From contig JANYDT010000253.1 in NCBI GenBank assembly GCA_025359845.1, forward strand, positions 1-47,367: a stretch of 47,367 nt of DNA, read 5' to 3'. The notes under the pieces were generated by a model, which ran no database searches, had not been told where the DNA came from, and saw nothing but the letters and a program-made list of their open reading frames with translations. This stretch comes from Acidimicrobiia bacterium (GTDB taxonomy: Bacteria > Actinomycetota > Acidimicrobiia > Acidimicrobiales > JANYDT01). Positions 15,761 to 24,596 of the stretch are shown here, piece by piece (position 1 is the first letter of the stretch; each line of letters starts with the position of its first letter). The position numbers and the translations under genes are program-made.

Positions 15761-16986
15761 TTACTTGAAAAAGTCGGACGCGGAGCTCAACGCTTCGGCC
15801 AGCGTGTCGACATCGTGACGCTCGTTGTATACGTAGAAACTTGCTCGGGCGGTGGCCCCGACACCGAGCCGGCGCATCAGCGGCTTGGCACAATGGTGCC
15901 CTGCCCGTACACACACACCCTGCTGATCGAGTACCTGGCTGATGTCGTGCGGGTGGACGCCTTCGAGCGCCAGCGACAGCACCCCCATGCGAGCGTTGGG
16001 GTCGCGGGGGCCGTGGATCTTGAGACGGTCACCGAAGCGGGCTTCGAGCACATCCATGGCGTACCCCGTGAGGTCGATCTCATGGGCGCGGACGTCATCG
16101 AGCACCAACCCCGAAAGGTAGTCGCAGGCCGCGCCGAGGCCGATTACTTCGGCGATGGGCGGCGTGCCGGCCTCGAACTTCCAGGGCAGTTCGTTGGGCG
16201 TGAATCCATCGATGTGAACATCGGTGATCATGTCGCCGCCGCCGAGAAATGGCGGTATCGCGTCGAGCAGTGATTCTCGGCCCCACAACACCCCTACGCC
16301 GGTCGGTCCGCACATCTTGTGTCCGGTGATACCGGCAAAATCTACGCCCATCGCCTGCAAGTCCATCGTCATATGCGGGGCGAGCTGCGCCGCGTCGCAT
16401 ACGGCAATGGCACCGGCTCGGTGGGCGGCGTCGGCCAATTGGCGAACCGGGTTGATGGTGCCAAGCACGTTGCTTGCGGCGGTGAACGTAAAGACCTTCG
16501 CTCCATCGAGGAGCGTGTCGAGGTTGGAGAGGTCGAGGTGCCCGTCGTCGGTCACGGGTACGTAACGCAGCACCGCGCCCGTCCGAGCAGCCAGCATTTG
16601 CCACGGCACCAGGTTGGCGTGATGCTCCATCTCGGTATAGAGGATGGCGTCGCCGGGGCCGACGTTGGCGTTGCCCCACGACTGGGCCACCAGGTTGAGT
16701 GACTCCGTCACGTTCTTGGTAAAAATGACCTCGCGCTTACTATTGGCATTGACGAAGCGAGCGAAGATGACGCGGGCGCCTTCGTAGCGTTCGGTGGCTT
16801 CTACGGCCGTTGTGTACACGCCGCGGTGCACGTTGGCGTGGGTGGTTTCGTAGTAATTGTCCATAGCCCGTAGGACCGCCCACGGCTTTTGCGACGATGC
16901 GGCGGAGTCGAGATACGTGATGAGGTGCCCGTTGACGATTCGTTCCAGGGCCGGAAAGTCGCGCTTGATGCAATTGGCGTCGAGCG

Positions 16987-16990
<4 letters not shown>
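15761..16990 (-). CDS. sufS: SufS cysteine desulfurase
   Basis: A group II PLP-dependent cysteine desulfurase that takes sulfur from L-cysteine for Fe-S clusters. The 409-residue product shows the PLP lysine in TGHKMCGPTG, the cofactor-binding CDAAQLAPH and the catalytic Cys in RAGHHCAKPLM. The start at 16990 is chosen because its ATG overlaps the sufC2 stop (ATGA); another ATG 15 bases upstream is possible. It probably works directly with SufU, whose gene is next. Confidence 0.95.
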
Positions 16991-17745
<755 letters not shown>

Positions 17746-17866
17746 TGTACTTTGCACTACGGCGGTAGTGGAAAGTCGGTCTCGGTAGTCGCGTCAGGGC
17801 CGTTGACGGGTCGGCGACTGGTCATGGGAAGGCAGCCCTGACTCGTCGCCCGACGCCTGTGCCCTC

Positions 17867-17872
17867 TATCGT
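17867..17872 (+). promoter_or_regulatory. -10 box (TATCGT), leaderless spacing
   Basis: TATCGT lies 8 nt before the ATG at 17881, and no Shine-Dalgarno is present. Confidence 0.5.
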
Positions 17873-17880
17873 GGGCCACC

Positions 17881-18780
17881 ATGCGCGTGAGCTTCTGGAT
17901 TCCGAACAGTATTTCGTGGGACGAGACACTCGCCGCCGGCCGCAGTGCGGCAGCGATGGGTTACAGCGGACTCTGGTACGCCGATCATTTCATGCCGATG
18001 GCCGCTACGCCGGCCGATGGCCCCGTACACGAGGCTTTCACCATGTTGGCCGCGCTGGCGGCCACAGTGCCCGACGTGCGGATCGGATCGATGGTCACGG
18101 GCAACACCTACCGAAACCCCGCGGTCATGGCGAAGCAGGCAGTGACGATCGATCATATTTCGGGCGGGCGGTTCATCTTGGGCATGGGCGCCGGTTGGCA
18201 GGAGAACGAGCACGTCGCCTACGGCCTTGACTTCGAGACGTTCAAGTGGCGCTTCGATCGCCTTGAGGAGGCGCTGACAATTATCCGGTCGCTCACCACC
18301 CAGGCCCGTACGACGTTCCTGGGCACGCACTACCAAATGAAAGATGCACCGCTCGATCCGAAGCCGGTGAGAGGCACGCTTCCGATCATCATCGGGGGGC
18401 AAGGCCCGAATCGATCGCTGCCGTTGGTGGCCCGCTTCGGCGATGCGTGGAACATGTGGGGGACTCCGGCCATGATGGCCGAGACCGGAGCCATCCTCGA
18501 CCAGCGCTGCGCCCAGATTGACCGCGATCCGAAGTCGATCGAACGGACTGCCGCGGCGTTGGTGTTCGCCACCCGCGACGAGGCGGTTCTGGCCAAGCTG
18601 CGCAGCCGCGACACCGGCCGTCCCACCCTTATCGGCAACCCCGCGGAGTTGACGGAAGAACTGGCTGCGTATGAGCGCGCCGGTGTGCACGAGCTGATCG
18701 TGGCCGGGTTCGCGTACCGGACGGCGCCCGAGCGCGAGGATGCCCTCGGGCTCATCATGGAGGCGTTGCATGGCCTTTGA
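17881..18780 (+). CDS. LLM-class F420-type oxidoreductase
   Basis: A 299-residue TIM-barrel enzyme of the bacterial luciferase-like superfamily, of the branch that normally uses coenzyme F420. Family segments are MGYSGLWYADHF near residues 25-36, RIGSMVTGNTYRNPAVMAKQAVTIDHISGGR and GMGAGWQENEH, followed by LTIIRSL and TLPIIIGGQGPNRSLPLVARFGDAWN. Substrate is unknown. The last 11 bases overlap the next gene, so the two are translated together. F420 rather than FMN use is inferred from the family and from actinobacterial context. Confidence 0.9.
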   Translation: MRVSFWIPNSISWDETLAAGRSAAAMGYSGLWYADHFMPMAATPADGPVHEAFTMLAALAATVPDVRIGSMVTGNTYRNPAVMAKQAVTIDHISGGRFILGMGAGWQENEHVAYGLDFETFKWRFDRLEEALTIIRSLTTQARTTFLGTHYQMKDAPLDPKPVRGTLPIIIGGQGPNRSLPLVARFGDAWNMWGTPAMMAETGAILDQRCAQIDRDPKSIERTAAALVFATRDEAVLAKLRSRDTGRPTLIGNPAELTEELAAYERAGVHELIVAGFAYRTAPEREDALGLIMEALHGL

Positions 18781-19549
18781 GCCATCTGACCCGTCCGGTA
18801 GCCAGCTGGGACACTCGGGTGACCCGCCCCGTAACCAGGCGCACGAGTGGGTCAGTTTCGAGGACCCGAACGAGCGGCGTACGTGGGTCTTCGATGTGAC
18901 GTGGCTGGCCAGTCGCTACACCTGCATATGGGGCCGGGGCTGCCAAGGGATCTATGACGCACCGACCCCTGAGCGGATGGAGGGGTGCTGCTCGCACGGG
19001 GCCCATTTCACCGACGGCGACGACTTCAAGACCACCGAGAAGTCGGCCAGGCTGCTCACAGTTGCGAATTGGCAGTTCAAAGCGAGGGCCGATCGGACCG
19101 GGTTTTTCACCAAGCAGAAGGACGGGACGGTGAAGACCAGGGTGGCCGACGGGGCCTGCATCTTCTTGAACCGTCCCGGTTTTTCGGGTGGTCCGGGGTG
19201 CGCATTGCACGCCGCTTCGTTGGTCCGCGGCGAGCGGCCGATGGACGGCAAACCCAACGTCTGCTGGCAGCTCCCCTTGAAGCGTGACGACCACGAAGAT
19301 CAGTACGGGCACGTCACGTCGACCATTCGGGAGTGGAAGCGACGAGACTGGGGGTCCGGCGGGGACCGGTTCGCGTGGTGGTGTACCGAGTCGCCCGACG
19401 CCTACGTGGGTAAGGCGCCGCTATGGCAGCAATTGGCCGACGAGATTACCGGCATGGTCGGGCCGGCGGTCTATGCGATGTTGGCGGGATACTTCGGGCA
19501 TCGGACGAGGCGCGTGTGGCTGCCTCACCCGGCCGTGCGGGCACCGTAG
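18770..19549 (+). CDS. cysteine-cluster protein coupled to the LLM gene
   Basis: A 259-residue soluble protein with a spaced cysteine set: YTCIWGRGCQGIY, then EGCCSHGAHF, then DGACIFLN, GGPGCALHAA, NVCWQLPL and WWCTES. This layout resembles the YkgJ/DUF3109 group of putative zinc- or iron-chelating cysteine-cluster proteins. No signal peptide or membrane helix is seen. ATG 18770 lies inside the end of the LLM gene, which argues for translational coupling and a shared process. The function is not known, and the family match is from memory of motif spacing only. Confidence 0.75.
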   Translation: MAFEPSDPSGSQLGHSGDPPRNQAHEWVSFEDPNERRTWVFDVTWLASRYTCIWGRGCQGIYDAPTPERMEGCCSHGAHFTDGDDFKTTEKSARLLTVANWQFKARADRTGFFTKQKDGTVKTRVADGACIFLNRPGFSGGPGCALHAASLVRGERPMDGKPNVCWQLPLKRDDHEDQYGHVTSTIREWKRRDWGSGGDRFAWWCTESPDAYVGKAPLWQQLADEITGMVGPAVYAMLAGYFGHRTRRVWLPHPAVRAP

Positions 19550-19670
19550 ATCGATCCGAGCGCGGAGGCTATAGCGACGGTGCACCAGTGAACTGTCGTG
19601 ACGATCGCAGTCTAACCAGCGGCCAGGAGGAGGGTATGAATCTCGGTCGGGTCGGGCCCGTGGTGGTGGG

Positions 19671-20474
19671 TTACTGGTTGGCGCGGCCTCGTTCTTGCAC
19701 CGCGGCGCGCTTCGCGGCGATTGCTTCGGGCGTGACGGAGCGCATATGGGCCGCGGACAGCTCGATTTCGTGGCGGCGGCCGTCGGCGAAGTTCATGTCG
19801 AGACCCTCGTCGTAGCAGCGCTTCATGCCGGCCAATGCGGTGCGGTCGGCGCCGGCGATGTCGGCAGCCAGACTCGTCGCATCGGCCAGGAGGTCCTCGG
19901 GTGCCACGACACGGTTCACGAGTCCCCACCGCTCTGCGGTGTCGGCATCGAGGAAGCGTCCGGAGTACGACATCTCCTTCGCCCGGCTGACGCCGATGAG
20001 TCGCGGCAGGCGTTGCGTGATGCCCCAGGTGGGCAAGATACCTACCCGGGCGTGGGTGTCGGCGAAACGGGCCGCCGATGAAGCAATGGCCAGATCGCAC
20101 GCCAGAACGACTTCGAATCCTCCGGTTATTGCGACGCCGTTGACTGCCGCAATGACAGGTTGCGGGCAAGCCCGGATGGCACCGACCATGTCGAGGTCGT
20201 CGGCGGCCAGCCGCCGCGTCGCTTCGCCACGGTCCTTGCCCGATTCTCCGCCCAACTCCTTGAGGTCGACGCCCGCGGAGAACGCCCGTCCGGCGCCGGT
20301 CAGCACGATGCAACCGACCGAGTCGAGTTCGCCGGCCAAGGTTCGGAAGGCGTCGACGGTAGCGGACCGCAAAGCAATGGAGAACGCATTGAGTTTGTCG
20401 GGTCGGTTGAGCGTCACTGTCGCGATCTGACGAGCGGCGTCGCGTTCGATGATGACGAGGTCGGTCTCAGGCAT
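19671..20474 (-). CDS. enoyl-CoA hydratase/isomerase family protein
   Basis: A 267-residue crotonase-fold protein acting on a CoA thioester. The oxyanion-hole segments are AFSAGVDLKEL and NGVAITGGFEVVLACD. The first catalytic glutamate position is filled (GGFE), but the second, Glu164 of rat hydratase, falls in ADTHARVGILPTWG and is not Glu. The reaction may therefore be isomerisation, or the enzyme may act on an unusual substrate. The ATG at 20474 (MPETDLVIIE) is chosen because TACGAT lies 6 nt upstream and residues before it do not look family-like. Confidence 0.9.
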   Translation of the reverse strand: MPETDLVIIERDAARQIATVTLNRPDKLNAFSIALRSATVDAFRTLAGELDSVGCIVLTGAGRAFSAGVDLKELGGESGKDRGEATRRLAADDLDMVGAIRACPQPVIAAVNGVAITGGFEVVLACDLAIASSAARFADTHARVGILPTWGITQRLPRLIGVSRAKEMSYSGRFLDADTAERWGLVNRVVAPEDLLADATSLAADIAGADRTALAGMKRCYDEGLDMNFADGRRHEIELSAAHMRSVTPEAIAAKRAAVQERGRANQ

Positions 20475-20480
20475 CGGGTG

Positions 20481-20486
20481 ATCGTA
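20481..20486 (-). promoter_or_regulatory. -10 box (TACGAT), leaderless spacing
   Basis: Read on the minus strand, TACGAT is followed by 6 nt and then the ATG of the enoyl-CoA hydratase at 20474. Confidence 0.5.
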
Positions 20487-20526
20487 GCGAACCGCGCACG
20501 GGGATGCCCCACGCGTGCGTTCATGT

Positions 20527-20564
20527 AGCAACTGGGGCGCGCCGTGTGTGGGTGAACTGCTACA
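20527..20564 (-). terminator. possible hairpin after yqgE
   Basis: GTAGCA and TGCTAC form a 6-bp stem around a roughly 25-nt loop in the 105-bp gap between the yqgE stop and the next start. The loop is long, so support is weak. Confidence 0.25.
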
Positions 20565-20579
20565 GGAACGGAAGCTGAG

Positions 20580-21119
20580 TCAGTTCCACTCCGGATTGGG
20601 GGTGCGAGCCAGTGACGCGAGTACGCCGCCCTGGCGAGCTACGACCCGAGTCCACAGTGTTTTCGGTTGGGGGTCGAAGGGATCGCCCGGAGCGGCGTCG
20701 ACCACGATCCAACCGCCCGTTGCGATCTCGCCGTCGAGCTGCTCCGCTCCCCATCCCGAGTAGCCGGCGAATACGCGCAGGTCGGTGATGGCGGGCATCA
20801 GCATTGGATCGCGCTCGAGATCGACAGTTCCGAGGTCACCGAGAGCGACCGCGACGCCTTCGGTTGGCCCGGTCACCCGGACGAGTCCCACGGCCGCGTT
20901 GAGTTGGACGGGCCCGCCGCTGAATACGTTCGCCGGCCACGTGCACCGATCTTCCCAAGCCGGCAGGACGGTGCTGACGGGCACTTCGGAAGGGCGGTTC
21001 AGCACGAGTCCGAACGCGCCTTCGTCGTTGTGGGTCAGCACGAACACGACGGCCTCGGTGAAGTTCGGGTCGCGCAAGGCCGGGGGTGCGACGAGGAGCC
21101 GTCCAACTGTGGAACTCAT
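20580..21119 (-). CDS. YqgE/AlgH family protein
   Basis: A 179-residue member of the widespread UPF0301 family, of unknown function. Motifs: GRLLVAPPALRDPNF, GAFGLVLNRPSEV, VFSGGPVQ and the C-terminal FAGYSGWGAEQLDGEI with GGWIVV. ATG 21119 gives the normal family start (MSSTVGRLLVAP), and TAGCGT lies 7 nt upstream. It stands alone on the minus strand. Confidence 0.93.
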   Translation of the reverse strand: MSSTVGRLLVAPPALRDPNFTEAVVFVLTHNDEGAFGLVLNRPSEVPVSTVLPAWEDRCTWPANVFSGGPVQLNAAVGLVRVTGPTEGVAVALGDLGTVDLERDPMLMPAITDLRVFAGYSGWGAEQLDGEIATGGWIVVDAAPGDPFDPQPKTLWTRVVARQGGVLASLARTPNPEWN

Positions 21120-21126
21120 GGCTGGC

Positions 21127-21132
21127 ACGCTA
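21127..21132 (-). promoter_or_regulatory. -10 box (TAGCGT), leaderless spacing
   Basis: TAGCGT on the minus strand, 7 nt before the yqgE ATG at 21119. Confidence 0.5.
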
Positions 21133-21227
21133 CTGAGTCGTGGATGGGTGCGGCGGTCGCCGCAACCAACTCGTCGTAGAGGGGATGGGAGATTCGTGGG
21201 TGGCCGAGTGGCCTGTCGTAGGTAAGG

Positions 21228-21497
21228 ATGGCCACGATGGAAGCCGTGCGTGTGGGTCTGTTCGTGTTCGGCTACCCGGTGTCGATTGCCGTCATAGCGC
21301 GGTGGGTGCCGGTGGTGCGCGAGCGGCGGGTTCGGTGGTTCGTCGTCCATCAAATCGCCGTATCCGCGATCGTCGCGGGATGGGCTCTGCGCCACCAGTG
21401 GTCGGCCGTGGCGATAAACGGATCGTGGCTCGTGACCGCCGCAGTCTGGTATGTCTTCGGCCGTCCACACGCTCGGCGCAGCCAAGGCCGATCATGA
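21228..21497 (+). CDS. small three-helix membrane protein
   Basis: An 89-residue protein with three predicted transmembrane helices (around VGLFVFGYPVSIAVIA, VVHQIAVSAIVAGWAL and SWLVTAAVWYVFG) and a basic C-terminus. No family recognised. The start is ATG 21228 or 21237; TAAGGA lies close upstream and could be a ribosome site for the second or part of a -10. Its stop overlaps the ATG of the following exported-protein gene (ATGA), so the pair form an operon. Confidence 0.65.
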   Translation: MATMEAVRVGLFVFGYPVSIAVIARWVPVVRERRVRWFVVHQIAVSAIVAGWALRHQWSAVAINGSWLVTAAVWYVFGRPHARRSQGRS

Positions 21498-22623
21498 CCA
21501 TTCGCAGGAACCTGATTGGTGGCTTTCTCTTGGCTTCGTTCGTCCTAGCGAGCGCACGCGTCAATGCCCTTCCACCGCCGCCACCGATAACGGCATCCAA
21601 ATTGGCGCCCGTCCCGTCGATCTTAGGTAACAAAAACGCCCCTCCGACACCGCGACTGCGACGCAAGATTTCTATTCGCAACTTTCAAATGGTGACCCCT
21701 CGATCGGGATGGGTGCTCGACACCGACCGCCTATCTTGGTATGACGAATCCATCGCCACTACGACATCCATCGCCCCCTCGGGAGTCGATCCAGACCGGA
21801 TCGTGGCGTTGACGATCGACGCGACCGGCAGCGGCGTTCTGGCCTTTATGAACGACGATGAAAGGTCGATCAGCACCATGAAGACCGCTACTTTCGGAAA
21901 GACTTGGTCGGCAACGGGCGTGACTTCGCTCACGTTGATGTACAGCAGCTTTGACATCGCATCGTCTCCGGACATGTCTATTCGGCCGCAGGCACTCAGA
22001 ACGCAAATTTCTCCTATGGAGAACTCTTCGCCCTGGAGGGAGCCCAATGGGTTCGACGAGGCGTTACGCCGGTCGCAGGTAAACTATCGGCCATTGATGG
22101 GAGAATCTGGCTCAATGGGGGCTCGGATCGCAGCCATCTTTACTCGTCAGTCGACGAAGGAAAGACGTGGCACGAGGAGACATTCGCGGGTGATCGGCAA
22201 TACGGGCTGCCCCGGTCCAGCGACAAGGCCCACGCGTCAGTCCTCTCGCTCCTATTCGACGAGCCTGCCGACTCCAGCGTGTGGACCGACTGGGTGACCG
22301 CGGATGGTGGAGCGACCTGGACCGGGCGCAGCGATCGACGCGTCACGGGGCGTTCGCACGTGCGGTTCGGCGCTTCCTTTGCTGACGGCAGCGCGACCCT
22401 CGTGACAGGGACGAACGATGTCGCCAGCTTCCAAGCGAGCAAGCCACTAACGCTCACGGCGTTGGGGCGTGGGGATCCGCTTGGCTTCAGCTTCGTCGAC
22501 CCGAAGAACGGTTGGTTCGGGTTCAGCACGACCACTTGTATCGGCAAGACCAAATGTGTGACGAACGAGAAGCTGGTGACCACCCACGACGGCGGAACTA
22601 CCGTCGTGCCACTCGCCCTATGA
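21494..22623 (+). pseudogene. exported BNR-repeat (sialidase-like propeller) protein, frameshifted
   Basis: The N-terminal frame from ATG 21494 encodes a signal peptide (LIGGFLLASFVLASARVNA) and the blade-like TATFGKTWSATG. The C-terminal frame, open from 21955 to the stop at 22623, encodes LYSSVDEGKTWHEE, VTADGGATWTGR and DPKNGWFGFSTT, typical BNR/Asp-box blades. The two frames meet near 21955-21962 (GACATCGCATCGTC). One extra base there, for example GCC for GC, would join them into a single 376-residue protein. No slippery heptamer is visible, so a one-base deletion or assembly error is likelier than programmed frameshifting. The intact protein would be a secreted beta-propeller of the Ycf48/sialidase-fold type, translated after the small membrane protein. 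Confidence 0.8.
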
Positions 22624-22646
22624 AAGGACTAACACCCTACGGAGTT

Positions 22647-22652
22647 TAGGCT
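22647..22652 (+). promoter_or_regulatory. -10 box (TAGGCT), leaderless spacing
   Basis: TAGGCT lies 6 nt before the ATG at 22659. Confidence 0.5.
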
Positions 22653-22658
22653 GCGGTC

Positions 22659-23333
22659 ATGTATCGAAAGGTGTCGGCATCGCAATTTCATGAGCGGCCG
22701 GATATGGCGGATTGGCGAATCTTGTTGCGGCGGATCGAGGCCGGGTTCAAAGCCGCGTCGTTCGGGGCGGCAGCGGCGTTCGTAGGTCAGGTCGCGGCGG
22801 CGGCCGATGCCGCCGATCACCATCCTGACGTCGATCTCCGGTATCCGGGTCGGGTCCATATAGTCCTCACGACCCATGCCCAGTCCGGGCTTACCGACGC
22901 CGACGTCGAACTGGCCGTCGAGATCTCTCGCCTCGCCGCGGAAGGGGGCCTGGTGAGCGAACCGCAGTCAGCCCTCTCGGTCGAGGTGGCGATCGACGTA
23001 TTGAATATCGAAGCGGTACGACCGTTCTGGAAGGCGATCCTCGGGTACCTCGATGAGCCGCCTGCCACCATCGGCGGTCAGATCACCGCGCTCGTCGATC
23101 CGCGCCGGATCGGGCCTGCGTTCTGGTTCCAGCCGATGGATGTCGCCCGGACGCAACGAAACCGGATTCATATCGACGTCACGGTCCCTCACGATGTCGC
23201 CGATCGGCGCGTCGCCGCCGCGATCGCGGCAGGCGGGCGTTTGGTCAGCGACGCGCACGCACGGTCGTTTTGGGTGCTTGCCGACCCCGAGGGAAACGAG
23301 GCGTGTGTCTGCACATGGCAAGACCGCGATTGA
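22659..23333 (+). CDS. pterin-4a-carbinolamine dehydratase / glyoxalase-like fusion
   Basis: A 224-residue two-domain protein. Residues 1-95 form a pterin-carbinolamine dehydratase-like domain with DHHPDVDLRYPGRVHIVLTTH and GLTDADVELA, which carry the characteristic paired histidines. Residues 105-224 resemble a vicinal-oxygen-chelate (glyoxalase-like) domain, ending FWVLADPEGNEACVCTW. Fusions of this kind are known in actinobacteria, but their substrate is not established. No phenylalanine hydroxylase gene is nearby, so classical tetrahydrobiopterin recycling is not supported. The start is supported by the leaderless -10 box. Confidence 0.88.
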   Translation: MYRKVSASQFHERPDMADWRILLRRIEAGFKAASFGAAAAFVGQVAAAADAADHHPDVDLRYPGRVHIVLTTHAQSGLTDADVELAVEISRLAAEGGLVSEPQSALSVEVAIDVLNIEAVRPFWKAILGYLDEPPATIGGQITALVDPRRIGPAFWFQPMDVARTQRNRIHIDVTVPHDVADRRVAAAIAAGGRLVSDAHARSFWVLADPEGNEACVCTWQDRD

Positions 23334-23363
23334 CGGCTGACTCGGCGATCTTGCGATCAGCCG
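23334..23363. terminator. hairpin between convergent genes
   Basis: CGGCTGA (23334-23340) can pair with TCAGCCG (23357-23363) right after the dehydratase/glyoxalase stop. A second copy of TCAGCCG at 23373-23379 offers an alternative partner and lies at the end of the converging gene. Confidence 0.4.
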
Positions 23364-23378
23364 ATCTTGCGATCAGCC
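23347..23378. repeat. perfect 16-bp tandem duplication
   Basis: GATCTTGCGATCAGCC occurs twice in a row. The second copy contains the stop codon of the converging cyclase gene. Confidence 0.85.
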
Positions 23379-23963
23379 GACGTAGCGCTCGTCGTCGATT
23401 GTGGCAAAGGCTCGAATGGTGAAGGGGCCGGAATCGACCCTTGAAGGAAGCACCGCACTGAAGCAGAAGCCGGCCACGCGAAGCGCGTCGAGGCCCCGCA
23501 GATTGGTGACAACCGGCACTCCTGCCTTAAGGAGTCGCATCTGAGCCGGCGTCGCGGGGTCGGCGGTCTTATCAAGGGACGCAGTGTCGATACCGATCAG
23601 TCCGGCGCCGCCGGCGAGCAACGCCTCAGCCGCGGCGATGGTCAGATGGGGCTGAGGGTCTTTGGTTGCGGCCCGGTCTTGGAAGCCTGTTCTTATCAGC
23701 ACCGCGACGCCCTCGAAGTCGAGTTCGCCGATACGGCGCAGGTCGACCGCCCCGTCGGGGTCGATCCGAGCGATCCGGCCGGCGCTGACGTCGACGCATA
23801 CGGCGGGCATCTCTGCCAGTTTCACGCGTAGGCCGGCGCCCGGGCCTGAGCCGACCGAAGGGGCGGTGAGCGTGGTTCTCGTCGCTCCGACGCCCAGGTG
23901 TGTATAGGACAAGTGTGTGTCGCCCAAGTGCGGATAGGAGAGGTCGATAAGTCGGCGGGCCAT
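23373..23963 (-). CDS. shortened cyclase/kynurenine-formamidase family protein
   Basis: A 196-residue protein. Its C-terminal two thirds match the cyclase family (PF04199): [52 protein letters not shown] and FTIRAFATI. Family members are about 200-260 residues and carry a zinc motif HxGTHxDxPxH in the N-terminal third. Here that part is missing; instead residues 8-24 hold a small peptide duplication, LSYPHLGD and [11 protein letters not shown] 23963 starts with the typical [11 protein letters not shown]. The enzyme may be inactive or may bind metal differently. It is divergent from the pyrimidine operon. Confidence 0.78.
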   Translation of the reverse strand: MARRLIDLSYPHLGDTHLSYTHLGVGATRTTLTAPSVGSGPGAGLRVKLAEMPAVCVDVSAGRIARIDPDGAVDLRRIGELDFEGVAVLIRTGFQDRAATKDPQPHLTIAAAEALLAGGAGLIGIDTASLDKTADPATPAQMRLLKAGVPVVTNLRGLDALRVAGFCFSAVLPSRVDSGPFTIRAFATIDDERYVG

Positions 23964-24004
23964 GGCAGAGCCTCAGTCTCGCGCCAAGGGACCACACCGC
24001 GGGC

Positions 24005-24010
24005 TAAGCT
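24005..24010 (+). promoter_or_regulatory. candidate -10 box of the pyr operon
   Basis: TAAGCT lies about 15 nt before the PyrR-type hairpin and 50 nt before pyrR. It would start the mRNA near 24017. No strong -35 is visible. Confidence 0.4.
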
Positions 24011-24025
24011 CTCGGTACCGTCACG

Positions 24026-24043
24026 TCGGTCCTGTGAGACCGA
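24026..24043 (+). promoter_or_regulatory. PyrR-binding RNA hairpin in the pyr leader
   Basis: TCGGTC (24026-24031) pairs with GACCGA (24038-24043) around a 6-nt loop CTGTGA. The sequence GGTCCTGTGAGACC matches the core UCCNGNGAG of the known PyrR binding loop. It sits 6 nt before the AAGGAG of pyrR. In Mycobacterium smegmatis PyrR represses translation from such a site near its own ribosome-binding site. Confidence 0.8.
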
Positions 24044-24059
24044 TACGGAAAGGAGCCAA

Positions 24060-24596
24060 GTGTCACCCCATCCTTCTCCCTCGCCGCCCGCTCGGGGCGG
24101 CGTTTTTGTTCTCGACGCGGCCGCCATCGGACGGGCCGTTCGCCGTATGGCTCACGAGATCGTGGAGCGCAACCACGGATCCGAAGGGGTCGTGATCCTT
24201 GGTCTCGTCAACGGCGGTGTGTGGTTGGCCGAAGCGATCGGGGCGGCCTTGCGAGACCTCGGCGAGGACGTGCCCGTTGGCAAGATCGACGTGACCTTCC
24301 ACCGCGATGACATCGGCTTGCGGGCAGTGCGTCCGGCTCGAAGTGAAGTCCCGGTCGAAATCGATGACAAGACGGTGGTCTTGGTCGACGACGTGCTGTT
24401 CACCGGGCGCACCGTGCGGGCGGCCCTCGACGCCCTTCGCGAATTCGGTCGGCCTCAAGCAGTGCAGCTGGCCGTCATGGTCGACCGGGGCCACCGGGAG
24501 TTGCCCATCCGGCCCGACTTCGTGGGCAAGAACCTGCCCACGGCCCGAGATGAAGACGTAACCGCAACGATCGACGGAGTGGTGATCAGCAAATGA
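24060..24596 (+). CDS. pyrR: PyrR bifunctional pyrimidine regulator/uracil phosphoribosyltransferase
   Basis: PyrR binds pyr mRNA when UMP is high and also has uracil phosphoribosyltransferase activity. The 178-residue product has [23 protein letters not shown] and the PRPP-binding loop [24 protein letters not shown] 24060 is the start: AAGGAG ends 4 nt upstream, and the next in-frame Met lies beyond conserved residues. The first 15 codons ([13 protein letters not shown]) are encoded by DNA that also forms an intrinsic terminator. The usual TRG in the GIPTRG motif reads VNGG here, a variation in the substrate loop. First gene of the pyr operon. Confidence 0.95.
   Translation: MSPHPSPSPPARGGVFVLDAAAIGRAVRRMAHEIVERNHGSEGVVILGLVNGGVWLAEAIGAALRDLGEDVPVGKIDVTFHRDDIGLRAVRPARSEVPVEIDDKTVVLVDDVLFTGRTVRAALDALREFGRPQAVQLAVMVDRGHRELPIRPDFVGKNLPTARDEDVTATIDGVVISK
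24082..24107 (+). terminator. intrinsic terminator inside the 5' end of pyrR
   Basis: CGCCGCCC (24082-24089) pairs with GGGCGGCG (24095-24102) around GCTCG, followed at once by TTTTT (24103-24107). It begins 20 nt after the GTG start, so ribosomes translating pyrR would disrupt it. Combined with the upstream PyrR hairpin it looks like a control element. Confidence 0.75.

Noticed and set aside
19636-19815. ATG with a good AGGAGGAG upstream, 60 codons, plus strand
   Set aside because: Most of it is antisense to the enoyl-CoA hydratase, and the product has no recognisable features. It could be a chance ribosome site.
21185-21240. tRNA-like GGTGGCCGAGTGGCC stretch
   Set aside because: No matching T-arm (GGTTCGAATCC type) or acceptor stem is present.
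21950-21970. programmed -1 frameshifting in the BNR gene
   Set aside because: No slippery X-XXY-YYZ heptamer and no obvious downstream structure; a one-base loss explains the frames more simply.
21140-22297. 385-codon frame spanning the small membrane protein and the BNR gene
   Set aside because: Only the part from ATG 21494 is protein-like (signal peptide). The rest is out-of-frame reading before and after the frameshift.
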